A stretch of 64,000 bases of DNA from positions 103,482 through 167,481 of the forward strand of contig NZ_JAGGPX010000011.1 in the NCBI RefSeq assembly GCF_018613575.1, written 5' to 3'. Below are positions 26,732 to 36,292 of this stretch, one piece after another. The stretch is from Planococcus sp. ISL-110. GTDB taxonomy: Bacteria; Bacillota; Bacilli; Bacillales_A; Planococcaceae. Numbering within the stretch: position 1 is the stretch's first letter; the number at the start of each line of letters is the position of its first letter. A program made the position numbers and the translations under genes. A model generated the notes under the pieces. The model searched no databases. It saw nothing but the letters and a program-made list of their open reading frames with translations, and had not been told where the DNA came from.

Positions 26732-29128
26732 TTACATGACCGATGTCGGATTCATATCAATCGACAATGTAGCGCCTTTTTTCAGCCACTCGGTGCGATG
26801 GATTTTGATCAACTGCTGCATCGTATCGGTCAGTTTCGGTTCTTTTTTGTATTTTATCAAACATTGATAGCGATATCTATTGTTGACACGGGCAATGAGC
26901 GATGCCGAAGGCCCGATGATCAAGGTATTCGGAGATAGATGGCTCTTCAGATAACGGACTGTTTGATCCGCGTATTCAGCAACCTCTATCAAATCTTCAT
27001 GCGTGAATTGGATGTTGACCACGTAATAATACGGCGGATAGCCGCTTGCTCTGCGCATGGCCATTTCCTGTTCATAAAACGGCTCATACAATTGGTCTTT
27101 TGCCAATGTGATGGCGTAATGCTCCGGAGTATACGACTGCACAAATACCATCCCTGGAAGAATATCCCTTCCCGCACGGCCGCTGACCTGCGTCAGGAGC
27201 TGATAAGTTTTTTCTGCTGCCCGGAAATCAGGCAAATGAAGCGTCGTATCCGCAGACAACACGCCAACTAATGTAATGTTCGGAAAATCCAATCCTTTGG
27301 CAATCATTTGAGTGCCAAGCAGGATATCGGCCTTGCCTTCCCCAAAAGCAGATAGGATTTTTTCATGTGCGCCTTTATTGCGCGTTGTATCGACATCCAT
27401 CCGCAGCACGCGAGCTTCGGGCACCACTTTCGCCAGCTCTTCTTCGACTTTTTGTGTACCGGTTCCGAAAAACCGGATATGCTCACTTTCACATTCCGGA
27501 CACGTTGTCGGTACACGTTCGTCGTAGCCGCAATAATGGCATTTCATCGTTTCGCTTGATCGGTGGTAAGTCAGTGAAATATCACAGTTCGGACATTGCA
27601 TGACCGTTCCGCAATCACGGCACAGCACAAACGATGAATAGCCGCGTTTGTTGAGGAACAGCACCGTTTGCTGTTTTTTCTCCAGCCGGTCGCGGATGGC
27701 ATCCGCCAACTGCACCGAGAACATGGACCGGTTGCCGGTCCGCAGCTCTTCCCGCATATCGACAATATGGACATCCGGCAAAGGTTGGTTTTTTGCGCGT
27801 TTTTCCAGCACCAGCAATTCGTAGACGCCTTTTTGAGCACGCGCGTATGATTCCAGTGAAGGCGTCGCACTGCCCAGGATGACCGGACAATTATGGTACT
27901 CGCTTCGCCAGATGGCCATGTCGCGTGCATGGTAGCGCGGGGAGTCGTCCTGTTTATAGCTCGATTCATGCTCTTCATCAAGGATGATCAAGCCCAAATT
28001 CTGAAATGGCGCAAAAATAGCAGATCGCGCCCCAACGACGACTTTCACTTCTGCCCGCTGGATTTTTCGCCATTCATCGTATTTTTCACCAGCCGACAAT
28101 CCACTGTGCAGAACTGCAACCTGATCGCCAAAACGCTCTTTAAAACGGATCGTCATTTGAGGCGTCAGTGAAATTTCCGGCACAAGCATAATCGCTTCTT
28201 TGCCTTGCTTCAGCACCTGATCAATCGTCTGCAGGTAGATTTCCGTTTTTCCGCTGCCTGTGATGCCATGCAACAGGAAGGTTTTCGGTGTATTTAATGC
28301 GCTTTCGATCGAATCAAAAGCAATCTGCTGCGCCCCCGTCAATTTCAAGGACGATTTCTGTTCAATCGCTGTCAGCAGTTTCGGATCCCGGTAAGATTCC
28401 ATATTGGAAATCTGAGCCGCCCCTTTTTCCACCAGACTGTAGATGGTGGGCAGTGAAACGCCTGCTTCTTTCTGCAGTTGAGAAGACTCAATCGAACGTC
28501 CTGCATGCTTCAGGAAATACTCCATCAGCTTCAGCTGTTGCTTGGCGTTGGCACGGATATCCAAGGCCTCCAGCTGTTCGATGCTGTCAGCAATATGGAT
28601 CATCCGTACTTTTTTCACAGCCGTTTGCTGCTGAATGTCGGTATCAGCCAGGATAGTGCCTTTTTCCATTTCTTTTTTCAACAAACCATATACATCAACT
28701 GCGTCCTGCAGCCGGATAAATGGGCGGTTTTCGAAATAGGGGCGCAAAGGGCCTGCAATTTCATCAAGCTCTGCATTCAACACAAAGCGTTTTTCGTATT
28801 TTGCACGCAATGCTGCCGGCACCATGACCTGCAGTGCGTCAATTTCAAAGCACACTGTCTGCTCTTTCATCCATTGAGCCATTTTCAATAACTCTTCATT
28901 TAAAACAGGCACGACGTCCATCAACTCATGGATCGGTTTCAGGCGTTTCGGGTCAAACTCTGAGGTCTCTTTGATTTTGGTGATGAATCCAAGCACTTTG
29001 CGGTTGCCAAAGGGCACTTTGACACGCATTCCCGGCTCTGCCAATACTGCCACGCTTTTCGGAATGGCGTAATCAAAAGGACGGTCAATCGGATGTGCTG
29101 CAACGTCCACAATCACTTCAGCTATCAT
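26732..29128 (-). CDS. priA: Primosomal replication-restart helicase PriA
   Basis: Rebuilds replication forks outside the origin. The 798 residues include the 3'-DNA-binding and winged-helix N-terminal parts, Walker A HGITGSGKTEIYLQ, DEXH-type ILDEEHESSYKQ, and a zinc region with repeated CxxC pairs (CRDCG, CPNC, CHYCG, CPEC) for two zinc ions between helicase lobes, then QVSGRAGRD. Start MIAEVIVDVAAHPIDRPFDY is typical. It overlaps coaBC by 11 bases. Confidence 0.97.
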   Translation of the reverse strand: MIAEVIVDVAAHPIDRPFDYAIPKSVAVLAEPGMRVKVPFGNRKVLGFITKIKETSEFDPKRLKPIHELMDVVPVLNEELLKMAQWMKEQTVCFEIDALQVMVPAALRAKYEKRFVLNAELDEIAGPLRPYFENRPFIRLQDAVDVYGLLKKEMEKGTILADTDIQQQTAVKKVRMIHIADSIEQLEALDIRANAKQQLKLMEYFLKHAGRSIESSQLQKEAGVSLPTIYSLVEKGAAQISNMESYRDPKLLTAIEQKSSLKLTGAQQIAFDSIESALNTPKTFLLHGITGSGKTEIYLQTIDQVLKQGKEAIMLVPEISLTPQMTIRFKERFGDQVAVLHSGLSAGEKYDEWRKIQRAEVKVVVGARSAIFAPFQNLGLIILDEEHESSYKQDDSPRYHARDMAIWRSEYHNCPVILGSATPSLESYARAQKGVYELLVLEKRAKNQPLPDVHIVDMREELRTGNRSMFSVQLADAIRDRLEKKQQTVLFLNKRGYSSFVLCRDCGTVMQCPNCDISLTYHRSSETMKCHYCGYDERVPTTCPECESEHIRFFGTGTQKVEEELAKVVPEARVLRMDVDTTRNKGAHEKILSAFGEGKADILLGTQMIAKGLDFPNITLVGVLSADTTLHLPDFRAAEKTYQLLTQVSGRAGRDILPGMVFVQSYTPEHYAITLAKDQLYEPFYEQEMAMRRASGYPPYYYVVNIQFTHEDLIEVAEYADQTVRYLKSHLSPNTLIIGPSASLIARVNNRYRYQCLIKYKKEPKLTDTMQQLIKIHRTEWLKKGATLSIDMNPTSVM

Positions 29129-30323
29129 GCGGCTCTTCCTTATCCGTGATCAACTCGAGCAACTGGCGTGCCAATTGCTGTTTGGGCATCATTTCAAAAG
29201 CCTGCTCAAAGCCATTTTTGCCGTAAACGGTCACCCGGTTAGTATCTGATTCAAAACCCGCCTGTGCTTCTGTCACATCATTGGCTATGATGTAATCCGC
29301 ATTTTTGCGTTCCAGCTTGTCTTTAGCATATTGTCCGACATCATTGGTTTCAGCTGCGAAACCAATCAATACCTGACCTTTTTTATGTTGGCCCAGATAC
29401 TGAAGGATATCGACCGTCCGTTCAAGAACGATGGTCGAACCGCCTTCCTGTTTTTTCATCTTCTTGTCAGCAATCGTTTTGGGTCTGTAATCGGCAACCG
29501 CTGCCGTCTTGATGACATAGTTCGCCGTGTCGTAATGCGCTTCGACTGCCTGCAGCATGTCTTCTGCGCTTTCCACCACAATCCGTGTCACACCGCTTGG
29601 AACCGGCAGCGACACGGGGCCGCTGATCAAAATGGTTTCAGCACCCATCTCTGCTGCTGCACCGGCCATGGCATAGCCCATTTTGCCGCTCGAAAAATTG
29701 GTCAGAAAACGGACCGGATCAATTCGCTCGCGTGTCGGACCAGCCGTTACAATTACTTTTTTGCCGGCCAGTTTATGCTCCCGCGAAAAATAGCCCTTGA
29801 CCAGCTCCGTGATTTTTTCCGGTTCTTCCAATCGGCCTTTGCCGACATAGCCGCAAGCCAGGAAGCCTTCGGATGGTTCGATAAAACGGATTCCGTCTTC
29901 ATGGAGCTGCTGGATATTGCGTTTCACCGCAGGATGATCGTACATATGGACATTCATTGCCGGAGCTATCCAAATAGGAGCTGTTGCCGCCAGCAAAGTT
30001 GTCGTAACCATATCATCGCCGATACCGCCTGCCAGCTTACCGATCACATTGGCGGTTCCCGGCGCTACAATGATCAGGTCTGCCCAATCCGCAAGGTCGA
30101 TATGCGCAATGACAGAAGAATCCTTCTCATCAAATGTATCCGTGTAGACATCGTTTCTGGACATAACCTGAAATGTCAGCGGCTGCACGAATTGCTGCGC
30201 AGATCGGGTCATGATCACTTTTACGGAAGCGCCTGCCTGTGACAGCTTGCTGACGAGTGCAACAGCTTTATAGACAGCGATCCCTCCGCTGACACATAAT
30301 AGGATTTTACGATTCTCCAACAA
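29118..30323 (-). CDS. coaBC: Bifunctional phosphopantothenoylcysteine decarboxylase/synthetase CoaBC
   Basis: Two steps of CoA synthesis. The N-terminal flavoprotein CoaC half has the catalytic His in VIAHIDLADWAD, the substrate loop APAMNVHMYDHPAV and the conserved Cys in ACGYVGKGRLEEP. The CoaB half has VTAGPTRERIDPVRFLTNFSSGKMG. A frame opens at 30356, but TTG at 30323-30321 (MLENRKILLCVSGG, 401 residues) follows AAAGGG with proper spacing and matches the family start. It lies after rpoZ, behind a hairpin that may modulate its expression. Confidence 0.95.
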   Translation of the reverse strand: MLENRKILLCVSGGIAVYKAVALVSKLSQAGASVKVIMTRSAQQFVQPLTFQVMSRNDVYTDTFDEKDSSVIAHIDLADWADLIIVAPGTANVIGKLAGGIGDDMVTTTLLAATAPIWIAPAMNVHMYDHPAVKRNIQQLHEDGIRFIEPSEGFLACGYVGKGRLEEPEKITELVKGYFSREHKLAGKKVIVTAGPTRERIDPVRFLTNFSSGKMGYAMAGAAAEMGAETILISGPVSLPVPSGVTRIVVESAEDMLQAVEAHYDTANYVIKTAAVADYRPKTIADKKMKKQEGGSTIVLERTVDILQYLGQHKKGQVLIGFAAETNDVGQYAKDKLERKNADYIIANDVTEAQAGFESDTNRVTVYGKNGFEQAFEMMPKQQLARQLLELITDKEEPHDS

Positions 30324-30347
30324 CTCAAACACCCTTTCTAAACAACA

Positions 30348-30379
30348 AACTCCCAAAGAACAAATTTGCTCTGGGAGTC
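30348..30379 (-). terminator. Hairpin between rpoZ and coaBC, possible weak terminator
   Basis: Minus-strand ACTCCC and GGGAGT flank the self-complementary AGAGCAAATTTGTTCTT, followed by TTGTTGTTT. The T run is interrupted, so partial termination or mRNA stabilisation are both possible. Confidence 0.5.
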
Positions 30380-30397
30380 GTCTGTTGCGATTAATGG

Positions 30398-30621
30398 TTA
30401 AATTTCGTCTTCGTACACTGCAAATTCATCTTGTTTTTCCTGTGTTAAAACGCCGGCTGCCACTTCTTCAAGTGCTTTTCCGACCGATTTAGTGGAAACG
30501 TATGAATCCAATTTCTCATCACCGTGTTCGTGCAGTTGGCGGGCGCGTTTAGAAGCAAGCGCCACTAGTGAGTATTTTGAATCGATTCGGCTTTTTAATT
30601 TATCAACAGATGGGTATAACA

Positions 30622-30622
<1 letters not shown>
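30398..30622 (-). CDS. rpoZ: RNA polymerase omega subunit
   Basis: A 74-residue omega subunit that helps fold and hold beta-prime. The motif YPSVDKLKSRIDSKYSLVAL is followed by ASKRARQL, the conserved core. The ATG touches the gmk stop (one-base overlap). The gmk-rpoZ-coaBC order is conserved. Confidence 0.96.
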
Positions 30623-31528
<906 letters not shown>

Positions 31529-31570
31529 TCGCTGCTGATTGCTATCCTTCGTTTTCTAACTAACTGTCTT

Positions 31571-31576
31571 ATTATA
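31571..31576 (-). promoter_or_regulatory. Candidate -10 box for remA operon in the remA-rqcH gap
   Basis: A perfect TATAAT lies on the minus strand 43 bases before the remA ATG; the -35 is unclear. On the plus strand the same AT-rich stretch offers CATAAT for rqcH, so this 107-bp gap probably holds overlapping divergent promoters. Confidence 0.4.
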
Positions 31577-31635
31577 TCATAATACACCGGGAAAATGATA
31601 AGATGGAACAAAACGATTTGAAAGAGGGATATTTA

Positions 31636-33300
31636 ATGGCATTTGATGGATTATTCACAAAATCGATGACTGGCGAACTTCAACAACTGATCACCGGCAG
31701 GATTTCAAAAGTTCATCAGCCCAACCAGCTTGAACTGCTTCTACACATACGTGCCCAAGGAAAAAACCATAAACTGTTGATCTCCATCCACCCGTCGTAT
31801 TCACGGATTCATTTGACGGCAGCAGCAAACGTCAACCCTTCCGAGCCGCCGATGTTCTGCATGCTGCTGCGCAAGCATATCGAGGGCGGCGTCATCACGG
31901 AAATTTCGCAATACGGGATGGACCGCCTGATCATGCTGAAGATCAAAGCAAAAAATGAAATCGGCGATGACATCGAACGCGAGTTGCATGTTGAGATGAT
32001 GGGACGGCATTCGAATGTCATCCTGATCGATGCCGAGCGGACAATGATTCTTGACAGCCTAAAGCATCTGCCGCCGAGCGTCAATTCGTTCCGGACGATC
32101 CTTCCTGGACAGCCCTATATCTTCCCACCGTCCCAGGAGAAAAAAGATCCGTTCGAGGCGGTCGATGAGTTGGCCAAAACAGAATCCAAAGAAATTGTCG
32201 GCCAGTTTTCCGGCTTTTCTCCACTGAACGCCCGTGAACTCGCGTTTCGTTTGCAGACGGCCGATAATAAAACCGAAACCACCCATGCATTTTTGGAAGA
32301 TTTCCAGAAGCCGCAGCCGACCGGCTATTATGTCGAGCATGACGGGAAAAGTTTCTTTTCTGCTACCCCTCTGACCCATATTGAAGAAGATGGGCTGGAA
32401 TTTCCGACGCTCGGCGAGCTGCTCGACCGGATGTATTACGCAAAGGCCGAACGAGACCGCGTTAAACAGCAGGCCGGTGACTTGGAAAGATGGCTGCAAA
32501 ACGAGATTTCCAAGCTCAAACTCAAACTGAAGAAATTGAAAAAAGAGCAGGACCAGGCAGAGAAACGCGATTTGCTTCAATTAAACGGTGAATTGATCAT
32601 GGCCAACCTTCACCGCATCACCAAAGGCATGAAGCAAATCGAAGTCGACAATTATTACAACGATGAAAAAGTGACCATCACATTGGACCCACGCAAAACA
32701 CCGATCGACAATTCGCAGCGTTATTACTCGCGGTATCAAAAAGCGAAAACAGCGGTGGTGAAAACGCAGGAACAGATCGATAAAACAGAAGAAGATATTG
32801 AGTATTTTGAGACCTTGATGTCACAGGTTCAGCAGGCCGGCATCTCCGATATCGAAGAAATCCGTGAAGAACTGGCTGAGCAAGGCTTTATGAAGGTACA
32901 AAAGTCGAAGAAAAAGAAAAAACCGACAAAGCCTTCTGTCGAACCTTATGTATCTTCTACTGGCACACCGATTTCTGTCGGCAAAAACAACAAGCAGAAC
33001 GATTATGTGACCTTTAAAGTAGCGGCCAAATCCGATACGTGGCTTCACACCAAAGATATTCCAGGCTCCCATGTCATTATTCATGACAATGATCCGGATG
33101 AAACGACCATACTCGAAGCGGCCACCATCGCGGCTTATTTCAGCAAAGCCCGTGAGTCATCTTCTGTTCCCGTTGACTATACTGAGGTGCGGCAAGTGAA
33201 AAAACCAAACGGTTCGAAGCCAGGGTTCGTCATTTATTTTGAACAGAAAACGGTATTTGTGACTCCGGATGAAGAACTTGTGATCAAATTAAAGAAATAG
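31636..33300 (+). CDS. rqcH: Ribosome quality control factor RqcH (YloA, NFACT family)
   Basis: RqcH binds stalled 50S-peptidyl-tRNA complexes and recruits tRNA-Ala to add C-terminal alanine tails that mark nascent chains for degradation. In 554 residues: NFACT-N (PSYSRIHLT, PPMFCMLLRKHIEGG, and the conserved Asp-Arg of YGMDRLIM), HhH and coiled coil (about 275-420), and NFACT-R (FKVAAKSDTWLHTKDIPGSHVII). ATG 31636 has GAGGG upstream; an in-frame ATG 33 bases earlier has none. Single-gene plus-strand unit divergent from remA. Older annotations call it fibronectin-binding protein. Confidence 0.95.
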   Translation: MAFDGLFTKSMTGELQQLITGRISKVHQPNQLELLLHIRAQGKNHKLLISIHPSYSRIHLTAAANVNPSEPPMFCMLLRKHIEGGVITEISQYGMDRLIMLKIKAKNEIGDDIERELHVEMMGRHSNVILIDAERTMILDSLKHLPPSVNSFRTILPGQPYIFPPSQEKKDPFEAVDELAKTESKEIVGQFSGFSPLNARELAFRLQTADNKTETTHAFLEDFQKPQPTGYYVEHDGKSFFSATPLTHIEEDGLEFPTLGELLDRMYYAKAERDRVKQQAGDLERWLQNEISKLKLKLKKLKKEQDQAEKRDLLQLNGELIMANLHRITKGMKQIEVDNYYNDEKVTITLDPRKTPIDNSQRYYSRYQKAKTAVVKTQEQIDKTEEDIEYFETLMSQVQQAGISDIEEIREELAEQGFMKVQKSKKKKKPTKPSVEPYVSSTGTPISVGKNNKQNDYVTFKVAAKSDTWLHTKDIPGSHVIIHDNDPDETTILEAATIAAYFSKARESSSVPVDYTEVRQVKKPNGSKPGFVIYFEQKTVFVTPDEELVIKLKK

Positions 33301-33308
33301 TTACAGGC

Positions 33309-33339
33309 ACCGGAAAGCTTCCCGCTTTCCGGTTTTTTT
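33309..33339 (+). terminator. Terminator of rqcH
   Basis: ACCGGAAAG / CTTTCCGGT stem with a seven-base loop followed by TTTTTTT. Confidence 0.9.
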
Positions 33340-33595
33340 GCGGATAAATGAAGAAATTTTAATGAAAGAAGTTGCTTTGATAAATTTTCTGATTTTTCCA
33401 TCAGTCTGGAACCTTAAGTTATTTTTTCACTGTGGCAAAGATTCAAATCAGGCAGTTTCCACTTTCTTCATTTCCTCATAAAAACCCGATTTTTGTTTAC
33501 ATAATAATAATATTTTTAATAGATGAGTTTTCACATGAGTTAAGCTCAACCCGTTGCCCTGCCCATCAGTAAATGCTATGTTCTTAAAGGACTTA
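33340..33595. other. AT-rich intergenic region before the ABC transporter genes
   Basis: No convincing gene is seen on either strand. It should hold the promoter for the downstream lipoprotein gene; TTTACA at 33496-33501 with ATAGAT 17 bases later is the best candidate and is weak. Confidence 0.5.
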
Positions 33596-33615
33596 ATTTT
33601 AAGGGGGCTTTACAC

Positions 33616-34464
33616 GTGTATACATATTCTACAAAAAACAAAATCCTTATGGCCAACGGGGCCATCGCTGTGGCATTGCTGGCAGGATGCGGCAATGAAG
33701 AAAGCGGCACCGAGGAGACAAAAACAGCTTGGGATGAGATTCAGGAGCAGGGTTCCATGACTGTTGCTACTTCCGGAACCTTGCTTGCTACTTCTTTCCG
33801 TGATGAAGATTCTGATGAGCTGACAGGCTTTGAAGTGGAAGTTGTGCGGGAACTTGGTGAACGCCTGGATCTGGACATCGAGTTTACAGAGATAGGATTT
33901 GACGAAATGCTGACTAGTGTCAATACCGGCCAGATTGATATTGCCGCCAATGATATTGAAATAACCGAAGACCGGGCAGAGCAGTTTATTTTCTCAACAC
34001 CAATCAAACATTCCTATGGAACAGCAGTTGTCCGAAAGGATGATTTATCCGGTATCGCGACTATGGATGACTTGGCGGGCAAAAAAGCAGCCGGTGCCTC
34101 TACGTCCATTTACATGGAAATCGCACGTGATTACGGCGCAGAAGAAGTGACGTATGACAATGCTACGAACGAAGTGTATTTGCGTGATGTTTCAATCGGG
34201 CGCACAGATGTCATCCTCAACGATTATTATTTATCGACATTCGGTGTAGCGGCTTTTCCTGAGCTGAACATCACCATTCACCCGGATATCAAATATGCAC
34301 CGTCCGAAGTCGGCCTCGTCATGAACAAAGACAATACCAAGCTTGCGGACAACGTCAATAGCGCTCTGGAAGAAATGCTTGAAGACGGCACGATCACTGG
34401 AATCTCCGAAGAATTTTTCGGCGGTGCAGATGTCTCTGTCAAGCCTGACATTGAAGAAAACTAA
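33616..34464 (+). CDS. Amino-acid ABC transporter substrate-binding lipoprotein
   Basis: A family 3 solute-binding protein. It has a short basic start, a hydrophobic stretch and the lipobox LLAGC (cysteine at residue 25), so it should be lipid-anchored outside the membrane. The mature part follows the polar amino acid-binding fold (GSMTVATSGTLLATSF, FEVEVVRELGERLDLDIEF, AANDIEITEDRAEQFIFS). Substrate cannot be told from sequence. The start is GTG 33616 with AAGGGGG 8 bases upstream. It is 15 bases from the permease gene. No ATPase gene follows. Confidence 0.92.
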   Translation: MYTYSTKNKILMANGAIAVALLAGCGNEESGTEETKTAWDEIQEQGSMTVATSGTLLATSFRDEDSDELTGFEVEVVRELGERLDLDIEFTEIGFDEMLTSVNTGQIDIAANDIEITEDRAEQFIFSTPIKHSYGTAVVRKDDLSGIATMDDLAGKKAAGASTSIYMEIARDYGAEEVTYDNATNEVYLRDVSIGRTDVILNDYYLSTFGVAAFPELNITIHPDIKYAPSEVGLVMNKDNTKLADNVNSALEEMLEDGTITGISEEFFGGADVSVKPDIEEN

Positions 34465-34479
34465 GCAGGAGGTTGTCTG

Positions 34480-35157
34480 ATGAATGACATTGAATGGGGA
34501 CTGCTGTTTGACCCTGCCTTAGCTATCAAATCCCTGCCCTATGTACTGGAAGGCATCGGCTATACTTTGCTGATATCTGTCGTCAGTATGATCATCGGAA
34601 TAGTCATCGGCTTTTTCCTGTCTCTTGCCCGTACGTCCCCGTTGAAGATCCTGCAATTTCCGGCACGCCTCTACATTTCCTTTATGCGGGGCGTACCGAT
34701 CCTGGTTATCCTGTTCCTGCTGTATTTTGCACTGCCGGTCGTCGGCATCGAATTTACAGCTGTGCAGGCGGCTTTGATCGGCTTTACCATCAACAGTGCC
34801 GCTTATATTGCAGAGGTCTTCCGTTCTTCGCTGGCATCTGTTGATAAAGGGCAATGGGAATCATCCACTGCACTGGGAATGACCTACTGGCAGGCCATGC
34901 GCCGCATCATCCTTCCGCAATCGGTGCGGATTGCGGTGCCGCCTTTATCGAATGTCTACCTGGATCTGATCAAAGCTTCTTCTTTGGCTGCGATGATCAC
35001 CGTTCCGGAGATTTTCCAAAAGGCACGCATTGTCGGCGCCCGTGAATATGATTTGTTGACCATGCTGATTTTGGTGGCGCTGATTTATTGGGCCATCTGT
35101 TCAGCGATGACCATTTTACAAAACTACCTTGAAAAGCGCTATGCAAATTATCTATAA
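34480..35157 (+). CDS. Amino-acid ABC transporter permease (HisM/GlnP type)
   Basis: The 225-residue inner membrane subunit has about five hydrophobic helices and the cytoplasmic EAA loop needed to dock an ATPase (QWESSTALGMTYWQAMRRII at about 127-146). Best placed as the partner of the preceding lipoprotein. An AGGAGG site precedes the ATG. The gene ends 4 bases before a bidirectional terminator, so the ATP-binding subunit must be supplied from elsewhere in the genome. Confidence 0.92.
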   Translation: MNDIEWGLLFDPALAIKSLPYVLEGIGYTLLISVVSMIIGIVIGFFLSLARTSPLKILQFPARLYISFMRGVPILVILFLLYFALPVVGIEFTAVQAALIGFTINSAAYIAEVFRSSLASVDKGQWESSTALGMTYWQAMRRIILPQSVRIAVPPLSNVYLDLIKASSLAAMITVPEIFQKARIVGAREYDLLTMLILVALIYWAICSAMTILQNYLEKRYANYL

Positions 35158-35160
35158 GAT

Positions 35161-35199
35161 AAAAGACATCCAGAAGAAAAAACTTCCGGATGTCTTTTT
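35161..35199. terminator. Bidirectional terminator between permease and VOC gene
   Basis: AAAGACATCCAGAAG and CTTCCGGATGTCTTT form a long stem (one mismatch) with A/T runs on both sides; it serves the convergent transporter and VOC units. Confidence 0.85.
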
Positions 35200-35203
35200 G
35201 TGT

Positions 35204-35614
35204 TTATTCTGCTTCTTCCTCCGGCATGTAGAGAACTTCCCACATATGGCCATCCAGGTCCTTAAAACTCCAGACGTACATATATTCATCGTCCATTTTT
35301 TCATTGGCTGTCTGGCCACCTGCCTTGAACGCATTGCTTACGAGTTCATCCACATCCGCTTTACTGGTGGCGGAAATGGCTGTAATCACTTCCGCACTGG
35401 TTGCCGTGTCTGTGATTTTCCTTTTTGTAAAGCTCTTGAAATAGTCCTCCGTCAACAGCATCGCGTAAATTGTCGGACCGATGATCATGCAGGCTGCATT
35501 CTGGTCTGTCATCTCTTCTTCAAATTCAAATCCGATTTCTTCAAAAAAAGCTTTGGAACGTTCCAGGTTCTTGACCGGCAAATTGACAAAAATATGGCTC
35601 GCTTGGACACTCAT
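35204..35614 (-). CDS. VOC superfamily (glyoxalase-like) protein
   Basis: A 136-residue protein of the vicinal oxygen chelate fold, close to the group annotated as predicted lactoylglutathione lyase. Visible are the first beta-alpha-beta unit (SHIFVNLPVKNLERSKAFFEEIGF) and the second-half end YVWSFKDLDGHMWEVLYM with the usual terminal metal-ligand-type region. Actual substrate unknown. ATG 35614 has GGAAGGTGG upstream; an upstream frame to 35650 is rejected. It appears monocistronic. Confidence 0.88.
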   Translation of the reverse strand: MSVQASHIFVNLPVKNLERSKAFFEEIGFEFEEEMTDQNAACMIIGPTIYAMLLTEDYFKSFTKRKITDTATSAEVITAISATSKADVDELVSNAFKAGGQTANEKMDDEYMYVWSFKDLDGHMWEVLYMPEEEAE

Positions 35615-35684
35615 GCTTTCTGCCACCTTCCATTTTATCTGTTTCCACAATTATTCGCCGCATGATGCTCATATCCTTCGCAAA

Positions 35685-35712
35685 TTAAAAAAGATCCCGA
35701 GAAAGAATCTTT
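35685..35712 (-). terminator. Terminator of the dsdA cluster
   Basis: Minus-strand AAAGATTC / GGGATCTT hairpin (with G-U pairing) followed by TTTTTTAATTTG; it overlaps the stop codon of the zinc-finger-like gene. Confidence 0.7.
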
Positions 35713-35992
35713 AGGCCAGCCGGTACCTCATCAAGTAGGGCAGTACCAGTAATACAGCCGGTATAGTGACCAGCATGCTGAATAAAAGCGTTCCGGGACC
35801 GGTTAAAGCAGTAAAAAAATACCCTGCATAAAGGGAGCCTACCATAACTGAAGAAGCAAGAATTCGCGACAAAAACTGAACTTTATGGCGCTTGCCGCAA
35901 TTTGGGCAAGCAATCGGTTTGTAGGCCATCAAAAGTGATTTGCTGACCTGTTTCCAGGTAAATGGCGTATGGCATCCTTCACATTGTTGCAT
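35711..35992 (-). CDS. TIGR04104-type CxxC-20-CxxC small membrane protein
   Basis: A 93-residue protein with two CxxC pairs (CEGC at 4-7 and CPNC at 29-32) that should bind zinc or form a small redox knuckle, followed by two hydrophobic helices (about 43-66 and 68-86). The spacing fits the Firmicutes family named for cxxc_20_cxxc. Function unknown. Its ATG overlaps the stop of the preceding gene by one base (TAATG), suggesting translational coupling. Confidence 0.85.
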   Translation of the reverse strand: MQQCEGCHTPFTWKQVSKSLLMAYKPIACPNCGKRHKVQFLSRILASSVMVGSLYAGYFFTALTGPGTLLFSMLVTIPAVLLVLPYLMRYRLA

Positions 35993-36288
35993 TATTTGCC
36001 AGCCTTCAATTCATCTACATATTGCTTGGCTTCCAGCAGAGACCAGCCGAATTCCTGTCGTGTACGATTGACGGCTTTAACCATTTTCCCTTTATGCAGA
36101 AGTTCCCGAAGTTCATCATTGACGTCAGGTTCTTTCAACTCCATCCCCTGAATCGATTGTTTGAGCAGCTTCTCGACTTGCCTGACTCTGTTTTCAAGCG
36201 CTTCAATGCGTTTTTCAGAAGCGCTATAGAAAAAATAGCCAGCTGCCAAAAAGGCTCCAACGATGATGATCATCCATGACAAATCCAC
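35992..36288 (-). CDS. Small membrane protein with L7/L12 C-terminal-like motif
   Basis: Hypothetical 98-residue protein. It has one N-terminal membrane helix (WMIIIVGAFLAAGYFFY), a coiled-coil stretch (EKRIEALENRVRQVEKLLKQ), and a C-terminal segment, ELLHKGKMVKAVNRTRQEFG then SLLEAKQYVDEL, resembling the C-terminal fold of ribosomal protein L7/L12. I chose GTG 36288 because GGGAGG lies 8 bases upstream and dsdA stops at 36293; a longer frame to 36420 overlaps dsdA. Function unknown. Confidence 0.8.
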   Translation of the reverse strand: MDLSWMIIIVGAFLAAGYFFYSASEKRIEALENRVRQVEKLLKQSIQGMELKEPDVNDELRELLHKGKMVKAVNRTRQEFGWSLLEAKQYVDELKAGK

Positions 36289-36292
36289 TCTA

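Noticed and set aside
29331-30242. 303-codon open frame on the plus strand opposite coaBC
   Set aside because: It is fully antisense to coaBC, has no ribosome binding site, and its translation (Cys/His/Arg-rich, no family pattern) looks like a codon-bias shadow.
33554-33760. 68-codon plus-strand frame before the ABC lipoprotein
   Set aside because: It overlaps the signal peptide region in another frame and lacks a ribosome binding site; the lipoprotein frame has a lipobox and strong site.
35129-35665. 178-codon plus-strand frame overlapping the VOC gene
   Set aside because: It spans the bidirectional terminator and is antisense to a protein with a clear VOC pattern.
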